Source of the DNA: Porphyromonas pogonae
Lineage (GTDB): Bacteria > Bacteroidota > Bacteroidia > Bacteroidales > Porphyromonadaceae
Direction: 5' to 3'
NCBI RefSeq assembly: GCF_036320655.1
Contig: NZ_CP143258.1
Span: 2,201,001-2,265,000, forward strand
DNA length: 64,000 bases
Shown: one piece after another, positions 43,651-51,092 of the stretch
How the letters are laid out: each line of letters starts with the position of its first letter
Numbering within the stretch: position 1 is the first letter of the stretch
Translations under genes and position numbers: made by a program
Notes under the pieces: model-generated
What the model was told of the DNA's origin: nothing
The model's input: only the letters and a program-made list of their open reading frames with translations
Database searches by the model: none

Positions 43651-44493
43651 ATGCAAATTGAAGCCTTATTAGCTGTATATGAAAGAAAGTTAGTACTTCA
43701 AAGATACAGTAAAAACTCTATTATTAACTACAAAAGTGCAGTTAAAAGTTTTCTACAGATTGCAGAAAAAAAAATTAACAGTCCAAATGAGCTTGGTGTT
43801 ACTGAAATAGAAAAGTATGTTTTTTGGAAAATAAATAAGCACGCTGTAAGTCATTCTTATCAAAGGATGATAGTGGCATCAATAGATAAGTTTTACCGAT
43901 TGGTGGTTGGTGTGGAATTAAACTTGAAACATTTGTATCCTTCACGCAAAACTCACACGTTGCCGAAGTATTTAAGTTTGAATGAAGTAAAGAAAATGAT
44001 TGACTTAACGACAAATCAAAAACACAAATGTATTATCAAACTATTGTATGGTTGTGGATTGCGTTTGAGCGAGTTGTTAAATTTAAAAATTACAGATATA
44101 GACTCCGATAATATGGTTGTTCATATTAGAAATTCAAAGGGGAACAAAGACAGGGTGGTTATGCTCTCTAATAAATTATTACAAGATTTGAGGGAATACT
44201 TTTTAGTATATAAGCCCAAAGAGTATCTGATAGAGGGACAGTGGGGTGGAATATATTCCGAAAAAAGTGTGCAAAATGTGGTAAAAGATGCGGCTGTGAG
44301 AGCCGGGATCAAAAAACAGGTAACTCCGCATATACTGCGTCATAGTTTTGCTACTCATTTGCTTGAGAATGGTACTGATATTAGATATATTCAGCAATTA
44401 TTAGGGCATTCATCAATCAAAACGACCGAAATTTACACGCATATAACCGATATTTCCAAATCAAAAATTAAAAGTCCATTGGATTTTTTATAA
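43651..44493 (+). CDS. cassette tyrosine recombinase (XerC/D-type)
   Basis: Likely enzyme of cassette capture. The 280-residue protein has an N-terminal SAM-like domain (1-100) and a catalytic domain with R138 (CGLRLSELLNL), K163/K166 (NSKGNKDR), H227 and R230 (HILRHSFATHLL), H253 (LLGHSS) and nucleophile Y262 (TTEIYTHI). Between the Lys and the HxxR box I see no IntI-type extra helix; the spacing is that of XerC/D. An in-frame TTG at 43606 lies inside the promoter, so ATG 43651 is the start. It is transcribed away from the cassettes, as intI is. Confidence 0.93.
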   Translation: MQIEALLAVYERKLVLQRYSKNSIINYKSAVKSFLQIAEKKINSPNELGVTEIEKYVFWKINKHAVSHSYQRMIVASIDKFYRLVVGVELNLKHLYPSRKTHTLPKYLSLNEVKKMIDLTTNQKHKCIIKLLYGCGLRLSELLNLKITDIDSDNMVVHIRNSKGNKDRVVMLSNKLLQDLREYFLVYKPKEYLIEGQWGGIYSEKSVQNVVKDAAVRAGIKKQVTPHILRHSFATHLLENGTDIRYIQQLLGHSSIKTTEIYTHITDISKSKIKSPLDFL

Positions 44494-44616
44494 GGGGCTA
44501 TTTTGATTTCGGATTTCGGATGGCGGATTTCGGATTTAAAACTTGATTATCAGGGTGTTATGTTCTGCAATCTCTTATTTAGTATTTCTCACTTCATACC
44601 TTTTATTATTGTAAAT

Positions 44617-44747
44617 TTGGGCTAACGGTCTCGGCTATGCGTAGTGCGGGGTTCGCAAATGTTCGCGCGGGCGTGAACGCTTGAAAGTCCGATTGGACTT
44701 TCTGCGGGCTAACACCCCGCCTTGTGCCAAACCGCCTGTTGGCAGTA
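44617..44747 (-). repeat. attC-like site of the arsenic cassette
   Basis: Left part TTGGGCTAACGGTCTCGG then CTATGCGTAGTGCGGGG; right part CACCCCGCCTTGTGCC then GTTGGCAGTA. Stem pairing is weaker than in other sites and the middle has a separate hairpin (AAAGTCC / GGACTTT). Its first core on the minus strand (TACTGCCAAC) is the exact reverse complement of the core starting the arsenic cassette nearly 4 kb away (GTTGGCAGTA, 48597-48606). Confidence 0.72.
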
Positions 44748-44847
44748 GTGCATTGTTTGTTTCGTAACGCTATCGTCCTGCTGAATGCAAAGATAATATT
44801 ATTTATTATGTGTTTGGGAAATAGTTTTTTAGATATATTAAATTTGT

Positions 44848-45077
44848 TCAGCGAAGTTACAAAGTAGGGTTTCGAAGACATAAACTAAGCCAGCGAAGAT
44901 GCCAAAATTAATTTCGAAGGCTTTGAAATTGATTTCTAACGGACAGAATAAAGTTTCTAAGACATAGAGTAAAGCTTCTAAGGGGTAGGAATTGATTTCT
45001 AAGACACGGGAATTAACAGCGAAGATACGGACTAAGGTTTCTATGGGGGGAAATGAAATTTCTAAGACATGGAACGG
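44848..45077. repeat. degenerate 21-bp tandem repeat array
   Basis: About eleven units of 21 bp, best form TTCTAAGACAYGGAATTAA plus two variable bases; examples begin at 44954, 44975 and 44996. An open minus-strand frame crosses it, giving a loose seven-residue period (VLEINS-type), but it has no start codon, so I treat it as non-coding. It lies downstream of the frameshifted gene inside the arsenic cassette. Confidence 0.75.
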
Positions 45078-45099
45078 TTATTATAAACATTAAAAAGAA

Positions 45100-45136
45100 C
45101 AATAGAAACAGGCGGCTACGCCGCCTGTTTCTATTG
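45100..45136. terminator. 17-bp perfect hairpin terminator
   Basis: CAATAGAAACAGGCGGC and GCCGCCTGTTTCTATTG pair perfectly around TAC. It lies 32 bp after the frameshifted gene and can end transcription from either side. Confidence 0.85.
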
Positions 45137-45167
45137 TAGGGTTATTGGTGTGGTTTGCCACGCTGTT

Positions 45168-45895
45168 TTATTTTTCGGCTATTTCTTCGCTTGTGGTACG
45201 TGGGGCAGAGTTGAGTTTTTTGAGAATTTTGGCGTATGAAAATTCGTCTTGCTTATTGGGATTGCCTTTGTAAAAGTTTCGGGCGATTTTGGCTACGCTT
45301 ATTACTTCATCATAAATGGCGTTGAATTCGGTAACGGCTTCGGCGGTTATGAGTTTGCTACTGCCTTTGAGGGTTTCTTGGGTTATGTTGGCGGAAGCCA
45401 TTTGGTCGGCGTATGAGGTGATACGGTCGAACGTGGCTTCGTCGGTGCCTTTTTCGGTGATTTCGCTTTTTAGCTCGGTGCTTAGGTTGACTTTGAAGCG
45501 ATAGAGTAATTGTATGAGAACTTCTTGGTCGCGAGCTTGCGACTTTTTGTGATAATCGGCGAAGCCGAGTGTTTTAAGAATTTCATCTCTGCGAGGTTTA
45601 TCGGATTTGAAGTCTTCTTCTATCTGAATTTTTACTTCAGCCAAATCATCAAGTGCAACGGCTTGAATTTGAGTTACAATTTGAGTGGCTTTGCGTTGGT
45701 CGGAAGCACTGTCGATTCCGAAGTAGTTGCTGAAAGCATTGTCTATACGGGTTTTTAAATTTCCGAAAAATGGGTCTGCCAATTTCGGCGTTTGCCAATA
45801 AGAAATTCTTGATTGGCGATTGCATTTTCGATAATGGCGGCGCAAGCGGTAAGCATGTCCACGTCTTTGCCTGTATAATTGCGTTTTGCTGTCAT
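45168..45895 (-). pseudogene. frameshifted hypothetical protein associated with 21-bp repeats
   Basis: From ATG 45895 the frame reads MTAKRNYTGKDVDMLTACAA ... FLIGKRRNW and then breaks near 45,783; the neighbouring frame continues ADPFFGNLKTRIDNAFSNYFGI to the stop at 45168. A single missing base explains it. The joined product of about 242 residues is a helical, Lys-rich protein of a Bacteroidota family of unknown role. Either a pseudogene or a sequencing error. It follows the arsM fusion gene by 51 bp. Confidence 0.7.
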
Positions 45896-45946
45896 GACAT
45901 TTTCTTTTTAAATGGTTATTGTTATTTATATTGAAAGTATTTTGTT

Positions 45947-46990
45947 TTATTTTGGTCGCTTTCCTGTTACGGTTATCGAATAAATGCCCACATTTCCTGC
46001 CTTGTATTTTTCGATAGTGATTTCGTCTAAATGTTCTTGCAGAACTTCATCGGGAATTTCAACTGTTTTGGTTCGCTCAACTTTGATTTCAGAGAAGTTA
46101 GCTTTTTTTATTTCGCTTAAATAATCTTCCCGCTGAATGGCGCTGGCAATGCAACCTGCGTACATTGAGGCGTTGTCGGTGAATTTTTTTGGAAAATGTC
46201 CGTTCAGCACTACATCGGAAATGCAAAAGTGTCCGTCAGGTTTCAAAATACGGTATATTTCGCTGAAAATTTTGTCTTTTCGAGGTAATAGATTCAACAC
46301 GCAATTACTTACAACCACATCGGCAGTTTGGTCGGACAAGGACATGTTTTCTATGTCGCCTTCCAAAAACTCAACATTTGTAAATCCTCGTTTTTTAGCG
46401 TTATTTCTTGCTTTTTCGAGCATTTGAGGGGCAAAGTCAATGCCGATTACTCGCCCTGTTTCGCCTGTTTCTTCGCGGGCAATAAAGCAGTCGTTTCCTG
46501 CGCCGCTGCCCAAATCTATAACAACATCGCCCTCTTTTATTCCTGCGTATTCGGTCGGAAGTCCACACCCCACGCCCAAATCTGCGTCAGGCTCATAGCC
46601 TTTTAGTTTCGTGTAATCTTCGCTCATTATGGTGTAAACTTTGGTTGAGGGTTGGGCGGGGGCTAAAGGATTGCAACAACATTTCTGTTTCTCATCCGAA
46701 GCTAATGCCAAATCGTTGTAACGTTGTTTTACCATTTCTTTGAGGTCGATATTTCCATTTTGGGAAAGCCATTTTTTGATTTCCTCTTCTTTGGGAATAC
46801 TGCCTTGCGTAATTATTTTTCCGTCAATCACAAGGGCGGGCGTGGTCATCACACCGTAATTCATGATTTCCATAATGTCTTCCACTTTCGCAATGGTGGC
46901 GGTGGATTGGGTTTCGTCCACTACTTTTTTAACTTGGTTGTACAAATCGTTGCATTTTTTGCAACCTGTACCTAAAATGATAATTTCCAT
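45947..46990 (-). CDS. arsM: thioredoxin-like domain fused to arsenite methyltransferase ArsM
   Basis: Residues 1-80 form a small thioredoxin-like domain (IIILGTGCKKCNDLYNQV with CxxC; TTPALVIDGKII with cis-Pro), similar to ArsE or redox-active disulfide proteins. Residues 85-347 are ArsM: CCCNPL cysteines, the SAM motif VIDLGSGAGNDCFIA, the conserved Cys in VVVSNCVLNLLP, and the late Cys in MYAGCIASA, giving the Cys set used to bind As(III). The fusion would supply the reducing thiols that ArsM needs. Methylated arsenicals are volatile or exported. Last resistance gene of the ars operon. Confidence 0.9.
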   Translation of the reverse strand: MEIIILGTGCKKCNDLYNQVKKVVDETQSTATIAKVEDIMEIMNYGVMTTPALVIDGKIITQGSIPKEEEIKKWLSQNGNIDLKEMVKQRYNDLALASDEKQKCCCNPLAPAQPSTKVYTIMSEDYTKLKGYEPDADLGVGCGLPTEYAGIKEGDVVIDLGSGAGNDCFIAREETGETGRVIGIDFAPQMLEKARNNAKKRGFTNVEFLEGDIENMSLSDQTADVVVSNCVLNLLPRKDKIFSEIYRILKPDGHFCISDVVLNGHFPKKFTDNASMYAGCIASAIQREDYLSEIKKANFSEIKVERTKTVEIPDEVLQEHLDEITIEKYKAGNVGIYSITVTGKRPK

Positions 46991-46996
46991 ATATTT

Positions 46997-47695
46997 TTAA
47001 ATATTGATAATGATATAATATATTCCTATTCCGATAAAAATTATGGCGACAATGCGCCTGAACCAAATTTCAAAAGATTTCATTCGGTTGTAGAATGTGC
47101 CGATATTTGCAACGCTGAATGCTAATAAAAACGCAATGATAATAACTGGTAAGCCTGTGGCTATGGAATAAATCGGCGGAAGCAACAAGCCTTCGCTACT
47201 TGTGATAGTTAGCGGAATGAGCGCCCCGAAATAAAGCATTCCGCCGTAGGGACAGAATGCCAATGCAAACAATGTTCCTAATAAAAATGCGCTCCAATAG
47301 TTGCGTTTGTTTTGTTTTTTGCTTAATTGAGAAGTCCAATTGCTTAGAAAAGGTATGCTTAATTTGATAAAATCAAGCATGAGAATGCCGATAACGATAA
47401 AGGCAATGCCTATCCAAATGCCGTCGATTTGCTGAAACCACCTTGCTATGTGGAATTTGCTCGCACCAAAAAAAATCAGACTTGCCAAAGCTGTGTAGCT
47501 AAACATTCGCCCAAGTGTGTAAAATATGCCGTTGAATAATACCTTCCGTTTGTGTGTAATGTCTTTGCTCAAATAAGCGGTGGCGGTAATGTTCATGGCT
47601 AAAGGGCAGGGGCTGATTGCGGTCATTATTCCAAGAATAAATGCCGTAAATAGCGGAATGTTTGAACTATCGACTAAATTTTGTAGAAATTCCAT
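46997..47695 (-). CDS. arsG: ArsG-like aromatic arsenical efflux permease
   Basis: A 232-residue membrane protein with six hydrophobic segments and two Cys-Pro motifs (AISPCPLAMN and LAFCPYGGMLYFG), the layout of the DsbD/CcdA-like ArsG family linked to export of trivalent aromatic arsenicals. The family name rests on context and the CP motifs; a general CcdA-type reductant conduit is the alternative. It shares one base with arsF (47695) and lies 6 bp before the arsM fusion, so the operon is compact. Confidence 0.82.
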   Translation of the reverse strand: MEFLQNLVDSSNIPLFTAFILGIMTAISPCPLAMNITATAYLSKDITHKRKVLFNGIFYTLGRMFSYTALASLIFFGASKFHIARWFQQIDGIWIGIAFIVIGILMLDFIKLSIPFLSNWTSQLSKKQNKRNYWSAFLLGTLFALAFCPYGGMLYFGALIPLTITSSEGLLLPPIYSIATGLPVIIIAFLLAFSVANIGTFYNRMKSFEIWFRRIVAIIFIGIGIYYIIINI

Positions 47696-48102
47696 TATTG
47701 CAGGTGTCTATTTATTTCGTCTGTGATTAGTTTTTCGAGTGATTGCGGGTTTTCTACGGCTGTTGCAAAGGCTTGGTCGGTGATTTCAACGGCATTTTCG
47801 CCTTTGGCTATAATCAGGGCGTTCCACGATACTTCGTATTTTTCTGCCAATGCTTCGTTGCCTTTTTCGCTTGTGTTGATTTCTATGAAACGTACTTTTT
47901 CGTTGTTGGCAAAGTTTTTTTCAACGGTTTCTTTCGCTACATCTTGGACGGCAACGCAAGTTTTACAGCGTTGTTTGCCGTGAAAATAAAATACATTTAC
48001 GTTTGTTGTGTCGATTATTGTAGTGTTTTCTGCTTTTTTGCTTTTCTGTCCGCAACCTGCCAAGATTGCGATAAGAATGAGAATTAATGTTGTTTTTTTC
48101 AT
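47695..48102 (-). CDS. arsF: ArsF-like thioredoxin-fold lipoprotein
   Basis: A 135-residue lipoprotein (lipobox ILAGC near residue 17) with a thioredoxin-like fold: YFHGKQRCKTCVAVQDVA carries CxxC, and later FIEINTSEKGN and a conserved ending. In ars operons this type is annotated as an ArsF-family subunit acting on nitrophenyl arsenicals, paired with ArsG. The biochemical role is not certain. First structural gene after arsR. Confidence 0.78.
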   Translation of the reverse strand: MKKTTLILILIAILAGCGQKSKKAENTTIIDTTNVNVFYFHGKQRCKTCVAVQDVAKETVEKNFANNEKVRFIEINTSEKGNEALAEKYEVSWNALIIAKGENAVEITDQAFATAVENPQSLEKLITDEINRHLQ

Positions 48103-48145
48103 TTCTATTTCATTTTGTTTTTAAATCTGTTTTACCTGTTCGTAT

Positions 48146-48161
48146 TTCGTAATTTTACGAA
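48146..48161. promoter_or_regulatory. ArsR operator candidate upstream of arsF
   Basis: TTCGTAATTTTACGAA, a perfect palindrome with a 2-bp centre, lies 44 bp before arsF. The same palindrome lies upstream of arsR, so both are probably bound by the same regulator. Confidence 0.7.
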
Positions 48162-48182
48162 CAATGTGGTTAAAAAAAACGT

Positions 48183-48494
48183 TTATTCATTCTTCGAGAG
48201 TTCGATAAACATCTCGCCAAACATTTTTTTTGCTAACAGCCAATTTTCTTTGTTGATACAATACTTTACCGTTGGCGGTGTGATTGTTCCTTGTATCAAT
48301 CCCGATTCTTTCAACTCTTTTAAATGTTGTGACAAGGTGCTTTTCGCAACAGGCAAAATTTCGGACATATCACCATGATAACAACACGTTTGCTTTGCCA
48401 ACATCTGCAAAATAGCAACCCGCACAGGGTGTCCCAATGCTTTGGCTAACCTCGCCAACTGCTCTTGCTCTTTTGTCAATTTTTCTTTTGCCAT
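48183..48494 (-). CDS. arsR: ArsR-family metalloregulator
   Basis: A 103-residue winged-helix repressor: [20 protein letters not shown], then [33 protein letters not shown] Cys pair directly before the recognition helix (KQTCCYHGD) is a plausible As(III) site. It starts the leftward operon arsR-arsF-arsG-arsM. Release from DNA by As(III) would de-repress it. Confidence 0.9.
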   Translation of the reverse strand: MAKEKLTKEQEQLARLAKALGHPVRVAILQMLAKQTCCYHGDMSEILPVAKSTLSQHLKELKESGLIQGTITPPTVKYCINKENWLLAKKMFGEMFIELSKNE

Positions 48495-48511
48495 ATCTTT
48501 AAAATGTTTTG

Positions 48512-48552
48512 CAAAGATATATTATTTTTCTCTATGTTCGTAAAATTACGAA
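48512..48552 (-). promoter_or_regulatory. arsR promoter and operator
   Basis: Minus-strand TATCTTTG (48512-48519) is the -7 box. The palindrome TTCGTAAAATTACGAA (48537-48552) occupies the -33 region, so ArsR binding would block the promoter. Confidence 0.75.
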
Positions 48553-48596
48553 TAATATTTTTCTGAGAGGTGCGCTGTTTCGGGTTACGCCCGCAT

Positions 48597-48735
48597 TACT
48601 GCCAACGTTTTGCGGCTTTGCGTAGTGGCGGATTTTTAGCACAAAAGTTCAATCGAAGAACTGCACTTGAACCTACCGCAAATCTGTCATACGAAGCACT
48701 GCACCCGCCATTACGCCAAACCGCTGTTGTGCGTA
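48597..48735 (-). repeat. attC-like site of the truncated right-hand cassette
   Basis: Left arm TACTGCCAACGTTTTGCGG then CTTTGCGTAGTGGCGG; right arm CCCGCCATTACGCC then AAACCGCTGTTGTGCGTA. Internal box AGCACAAAAGTTCAAT matches the other sites. It begins 4 bp after the stop of the truncated gene, the same spacing as in the OXA cassette. Confidence 0.82.
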
Positions 48736-48739
48736 GCTT

Positions 48740-49083
48740 TTAATCAACATTCCACGTATTCATTGGGTCTCCCTCAAATGCATCGTCAATTACGTCATCA
48801 CTCCAACCATTGTAACCGCCATACTTTTCATAGCTACTCCCATAATCATCGTGGTCATAGTCATCATAATAATCGTCAGGTTCGTAATCTTCCTGCGTAA
48901 TATATGTGCAAAGCCCGTTCGCAGAATAATTGTTGTTCGGAAAAAGACTGCTGAACTCTTCCCAATCCATATTCTTAATGTCTAGTTTTAAAATTTCGTT
49001 TGCTGTAATTGGTGCAGAAATATTTGTAATGTATGTATCTCTAGTAATGTATGTCCCAATAACAGTTTTTTTCTCATCTATAA
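48740..49083 (-). pseudogene. 5'-truncated cassette gene, Asp/Tyr-rich C-terminus
   Basis: The minus-strand frame is open from 48740 upstream through 49083 into the insertion sequence (VIGTYITRDTYITN, ITANEILKLDIKNM), so the ATG at 48970 is probably internal and the gene lost its 5' end to the IS. The surviving part ends in a highly acidic, Tyr-rich stretch (DYEPDDYYDDYDHDD). No family recognised. It is the remains of the outermost cassette on this side. Confidence 0.6.
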
Positions 49084-49146
49084 TGGTCCCCTTTTTTAGG
49101 ACAACAAAATTAAAAATTTAACGTATAAATAATTAAAAGTTGTCTT

Positions 49147-49440
49147 ATGGAAAGAAGTTCAAGAAAAAAGTTTAGCTCCTCTTTTAAATCAAAAGTGGCA
49201 TTAGAAGCTGTTAAGGGGTTAAAAACGATTAACGAGATTGCTTCCGAGTACGGATTACAGCCGTCTCAAGTATCAGAATGGAAGCGAGTTCTTATAGAAA
49301 ATATGCCGGAACTGTTTGAGAGGAAAAGTCAGTCTAGGGAGAAACATTTTGAAAAAGAGAAGGAGGAATTATTGAAAATCATTGGCAGTTTAAAGGTTGA
49401 TAATGATTTCTATAAAAAAAAATTAAAACCCTATCTGTAA
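49147..49440 (+). CDS. IS3-family OrfA
   Basis: A 97-residue helix-turn-helix protein (FSSSFKSKVALEAVKGLKTINEIASEYGLQPSQVSEWKR) followed by a leucine-zipper-like helix. Near its end lies a run of nine A (49412-ish) where a -1 frameshift would join it to OrfB, whose frame is open back through KTLSVKERRAM. Confidence 0.9.
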   Translation: MERSSRKKFSSSFKSKVALEAVKGLKTINEIASEYGLQPSQVSEWKRVLIENMPELFERKSQSREKHFEKEKEELLKIIGSLKVDNDFYKKKLKPYL

Positions 49441-49454
49441 AAGAGCGCAGAGCG

Positions 49455-50273
49455 ATGGTGGATCCCAAGGACCCAACATTAAGCATTGTTAAGCAATGTA
49501 TTTTGTTATTTATTAGTCGATCAGGGGTTTATTATCAGCCTGCTAGTGAGAGTGAGTTAGATTTACAGATCATGTTAGAGATAGATAAATATTTCACTTT
49601 ATATCCATTTTATGGGACTAGGAGAATGTCAGACCATTTAAAGGAAAAGGGCTATCATGTGGGAAGAAAAGCGATAAGATCCTATTACATTAAGATGGGA
49701 ATAGGGGCAATTTATCCCAAAAAGAAGCCCAATACAAGTGAACCTAATAAAGAACATAAGGTTTATTCATATCTATTAAGAAACTTGAAAATAGAGCGTA
49801 AAAATCATGTTTGGGCAACAGATATTACATTCATTCCAATGCCCAAAGGACACATGTACCTTTGCGCGATTATAGACCTGTATTCTCGATATGTCCTTTC
49901 CTGGAATATTTCAAACACCATGGATACAGCACTTTGTATAGGAGTCTTAAAGGATGCACTACAACATCACGGTAAACCAAAAATATTCAATTCTGATCAA
50001 GGGAGTCAATTTACTTCTCCTAACTTCACAAATATTCTTGAAGATCAAGGTGTTATGATTGGCATGGACTCTGTAGGAAGAGCTTTGGATAATATATTTA
50101 TTGAAAGATTGTGGAGAAGCGTTAAATACGAATGTATTTACCTCAATGCATTTGAAAATGGAGTTCAACTATACCAGGGATTAGAGCAATATTTTAAGTT
50201 TTATAATTGCGAAAGGAAACACCAATCACTTGATTATCAAACACCTGAAAAATTATTTAGAAAAATTGTGTAA
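49455..50273 (+). CDS. IS3-family OrfB, DDE integrase domain
   Basis: The catalytic half of the transposase (272 residues from the first ATG, probably made as OrfAB). DDE motifs: HVWATDITFIPM, FNSDQGSQFTSPNF, and DNIFIERLWRSVKYE, with the YLNAFENG and YNCERKHQSLDYQTP ending of this family. It appears intact. Confidence 0.92.
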   Translation: MVDPKDPTLSIVKQCILLFISRSGVYYQPASESELDLQIMLEIDKYFTLYPFYGTRRMSDHLKEKGYHVGRKAIRSYYIKMGIGAIYPKKKPNTSEPNKEHKVYSYLLRNLKIERKNHVWATDITFIPMPKGHMYLCAIIDLYSRYVLSWNISNTMDTALCIGVLKDALQHHGKPKIFNSDQGSQFTSPNFTNILEDQGVMIGMDSVGRALDNIFIERLWRSVKYECIYLNAFENGVQLYQGLEQYFKFYNCERKHQSLDYQTPEKLFRKIV

Positions 50274-50435
50274 AACACTTGAAAGTTTCAAAAAGATCTC
50301 TAACTTTGCAAAGTTAAAGATTTAAGTTCTTTGAAAAATAAAATATTAACAAATTAAAAAAACTGTCCTAATAAAAGGGGACACTTAACTTTCAGGAACG
50401 AAAATAAATAATTACAAGGGTGGTGTATAGACAGA

Positions 50436-51092
50436 CTAAGGTTTAAAAGACAGGTCTTTATACAATGTAATGTGACTGTAGAATGTCCATAAAGGACTAA
50501 AAACTGCTTCGATAAAATCGACCGAATTGCTATAAACATCATTCTTAGCGCAGCTGCTAAAGTATAAGTTTTGAAATAATTCAACAACTTCAGTTGGGGA
50601 AATTTCTTTTTTTAATTCATTATCGGCTATTCCTTTACAAACCGCATCTGACCACCCATTGATGTCTTTTTTGATAACTTCTTGGATCTTCTCTTGAAAC
50701 AGGGGATAATGTTTATTTGCTTGCAATAATAAATGATGAAAGCCACTGAGCGGATTTAAACTAATATATTCTTTGGCAAACCAAGCCCAAATATCGGATA
50801 AGTGTTTCTCGCGCAATAGTATATATTCTCTTAAGCTTAAACTTGTATTTATATCGCTAACAAAATAAAGTGCATTGAGATTTGAGAAAAAATATGTGTC
50901 AATAGTAAAATAAAAAAGGTTATTTTTATCTTTGAAATGATGATATACACTTCCTCGTGTTTTGTCTATATACTTTTCAAATTCACGAATCGTAATCCTC
51001 TCAAAACTTTCTCTAAGAAAAACTTTAAATAATTCATGAGCTATTTTCTCTTTGGCTGATTTTTTCTTGTCGGGGGTAAACAAATCTCGCAT
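50436..51092 (-). CDS. TetR-family regulator, orphan
   Basis: A 218-residue regulator with the N-terminal TetR helix-turn-helix (FERITIREFEKYIDKTRGSVYHHFKDKNNLFYF) and a ligand-binding helical domain. Neither neighbour is a typical target: the IS3-family element lies on one side and a decayed IS110-type gene on the other. The gene may have lost its partner, or regulate elsewhere on the ICE. Confidence 0.85.
   Translation of the reverse strand: MRDLFTPDKKKSAKEKIAHELFKVFLRESFERITIREFEKYIDKTRGSVYHHFKDKNNLFYFTIDTYFFSNLNALYFVSDINTSLSLREYILLREKHLSDIWAWFAKEYISLNPLSGFHHLLLQANKHYPLFQEKIQEVIKKDINGWSDAVCKGIADNELKKEISPTEVVELFQNLYFSSCAKNDVYSNSVDFIEAVFSPLWTFYSHITLYKDLSFKP

Larger units (their letters stand above)
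33871..48735. mobile_element. integron-like gene cassette array with XerC/D-type recombinase
   Basis: Seven palindromic attC-like sites, an attI-like site and a tyrosine recombinase organise the cargo. All cassette genes read leftward and the recombinase reads rightward, the arrangement of integrons. Cassettes from the recombinase leftward: marR-arr, lnu(H)-like, estT-floR, OXA, ABC-F (with a group II intron), unknown pair; to the right: an arsenic cassette of about 4 kb and a truncated cassette. Most inner cassettes (lnu, estT, OXA) show no TAnnTTTG promoter, while marR, ABC-F and arsR do. Circular exchange is inferred from core complementarity, not observed. Confidence 0.8.
49084..50384 (+). 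mobile_element. IS3-family insertion sequence
   Basis: Terminal repeats TGGTCCCCTTTTTTAGGACA and, at the right end reversed, GTCCCCTTTTATTAGGACA bound two overlapping frames. No clear target duplication is seen, so a deletion may have followed insertion. It cuts the outermost right-hand cassette gene. Confidence 0.85.

Noticed and set aside
43651..44493. Recombinase as a standard class 1-5 IntI
   Set aside because: I see no IntI-specific extra helix region between the Lys motif and HxxR; sequence and spacing resemble XerC/D. A formal alignment is still needed.
44848..45075. Open minus-strand frame through the 21-bp repeats giving heptad-like peptides
   Set aside because: No start codon is available before a TAA, and codon variation between units looks like DNA-level repeat drift.
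33871..48735. CRISPR array
   Set aside because: The palindromes are long, vary in stem sequence, and are separated by genes of 1-4 kb; there are no spacers or cas genes.
49084..50384. Target duplication of the IS3-family element
   Set aside because: The bases beside both ends do not match, so no duplication can be claimed.
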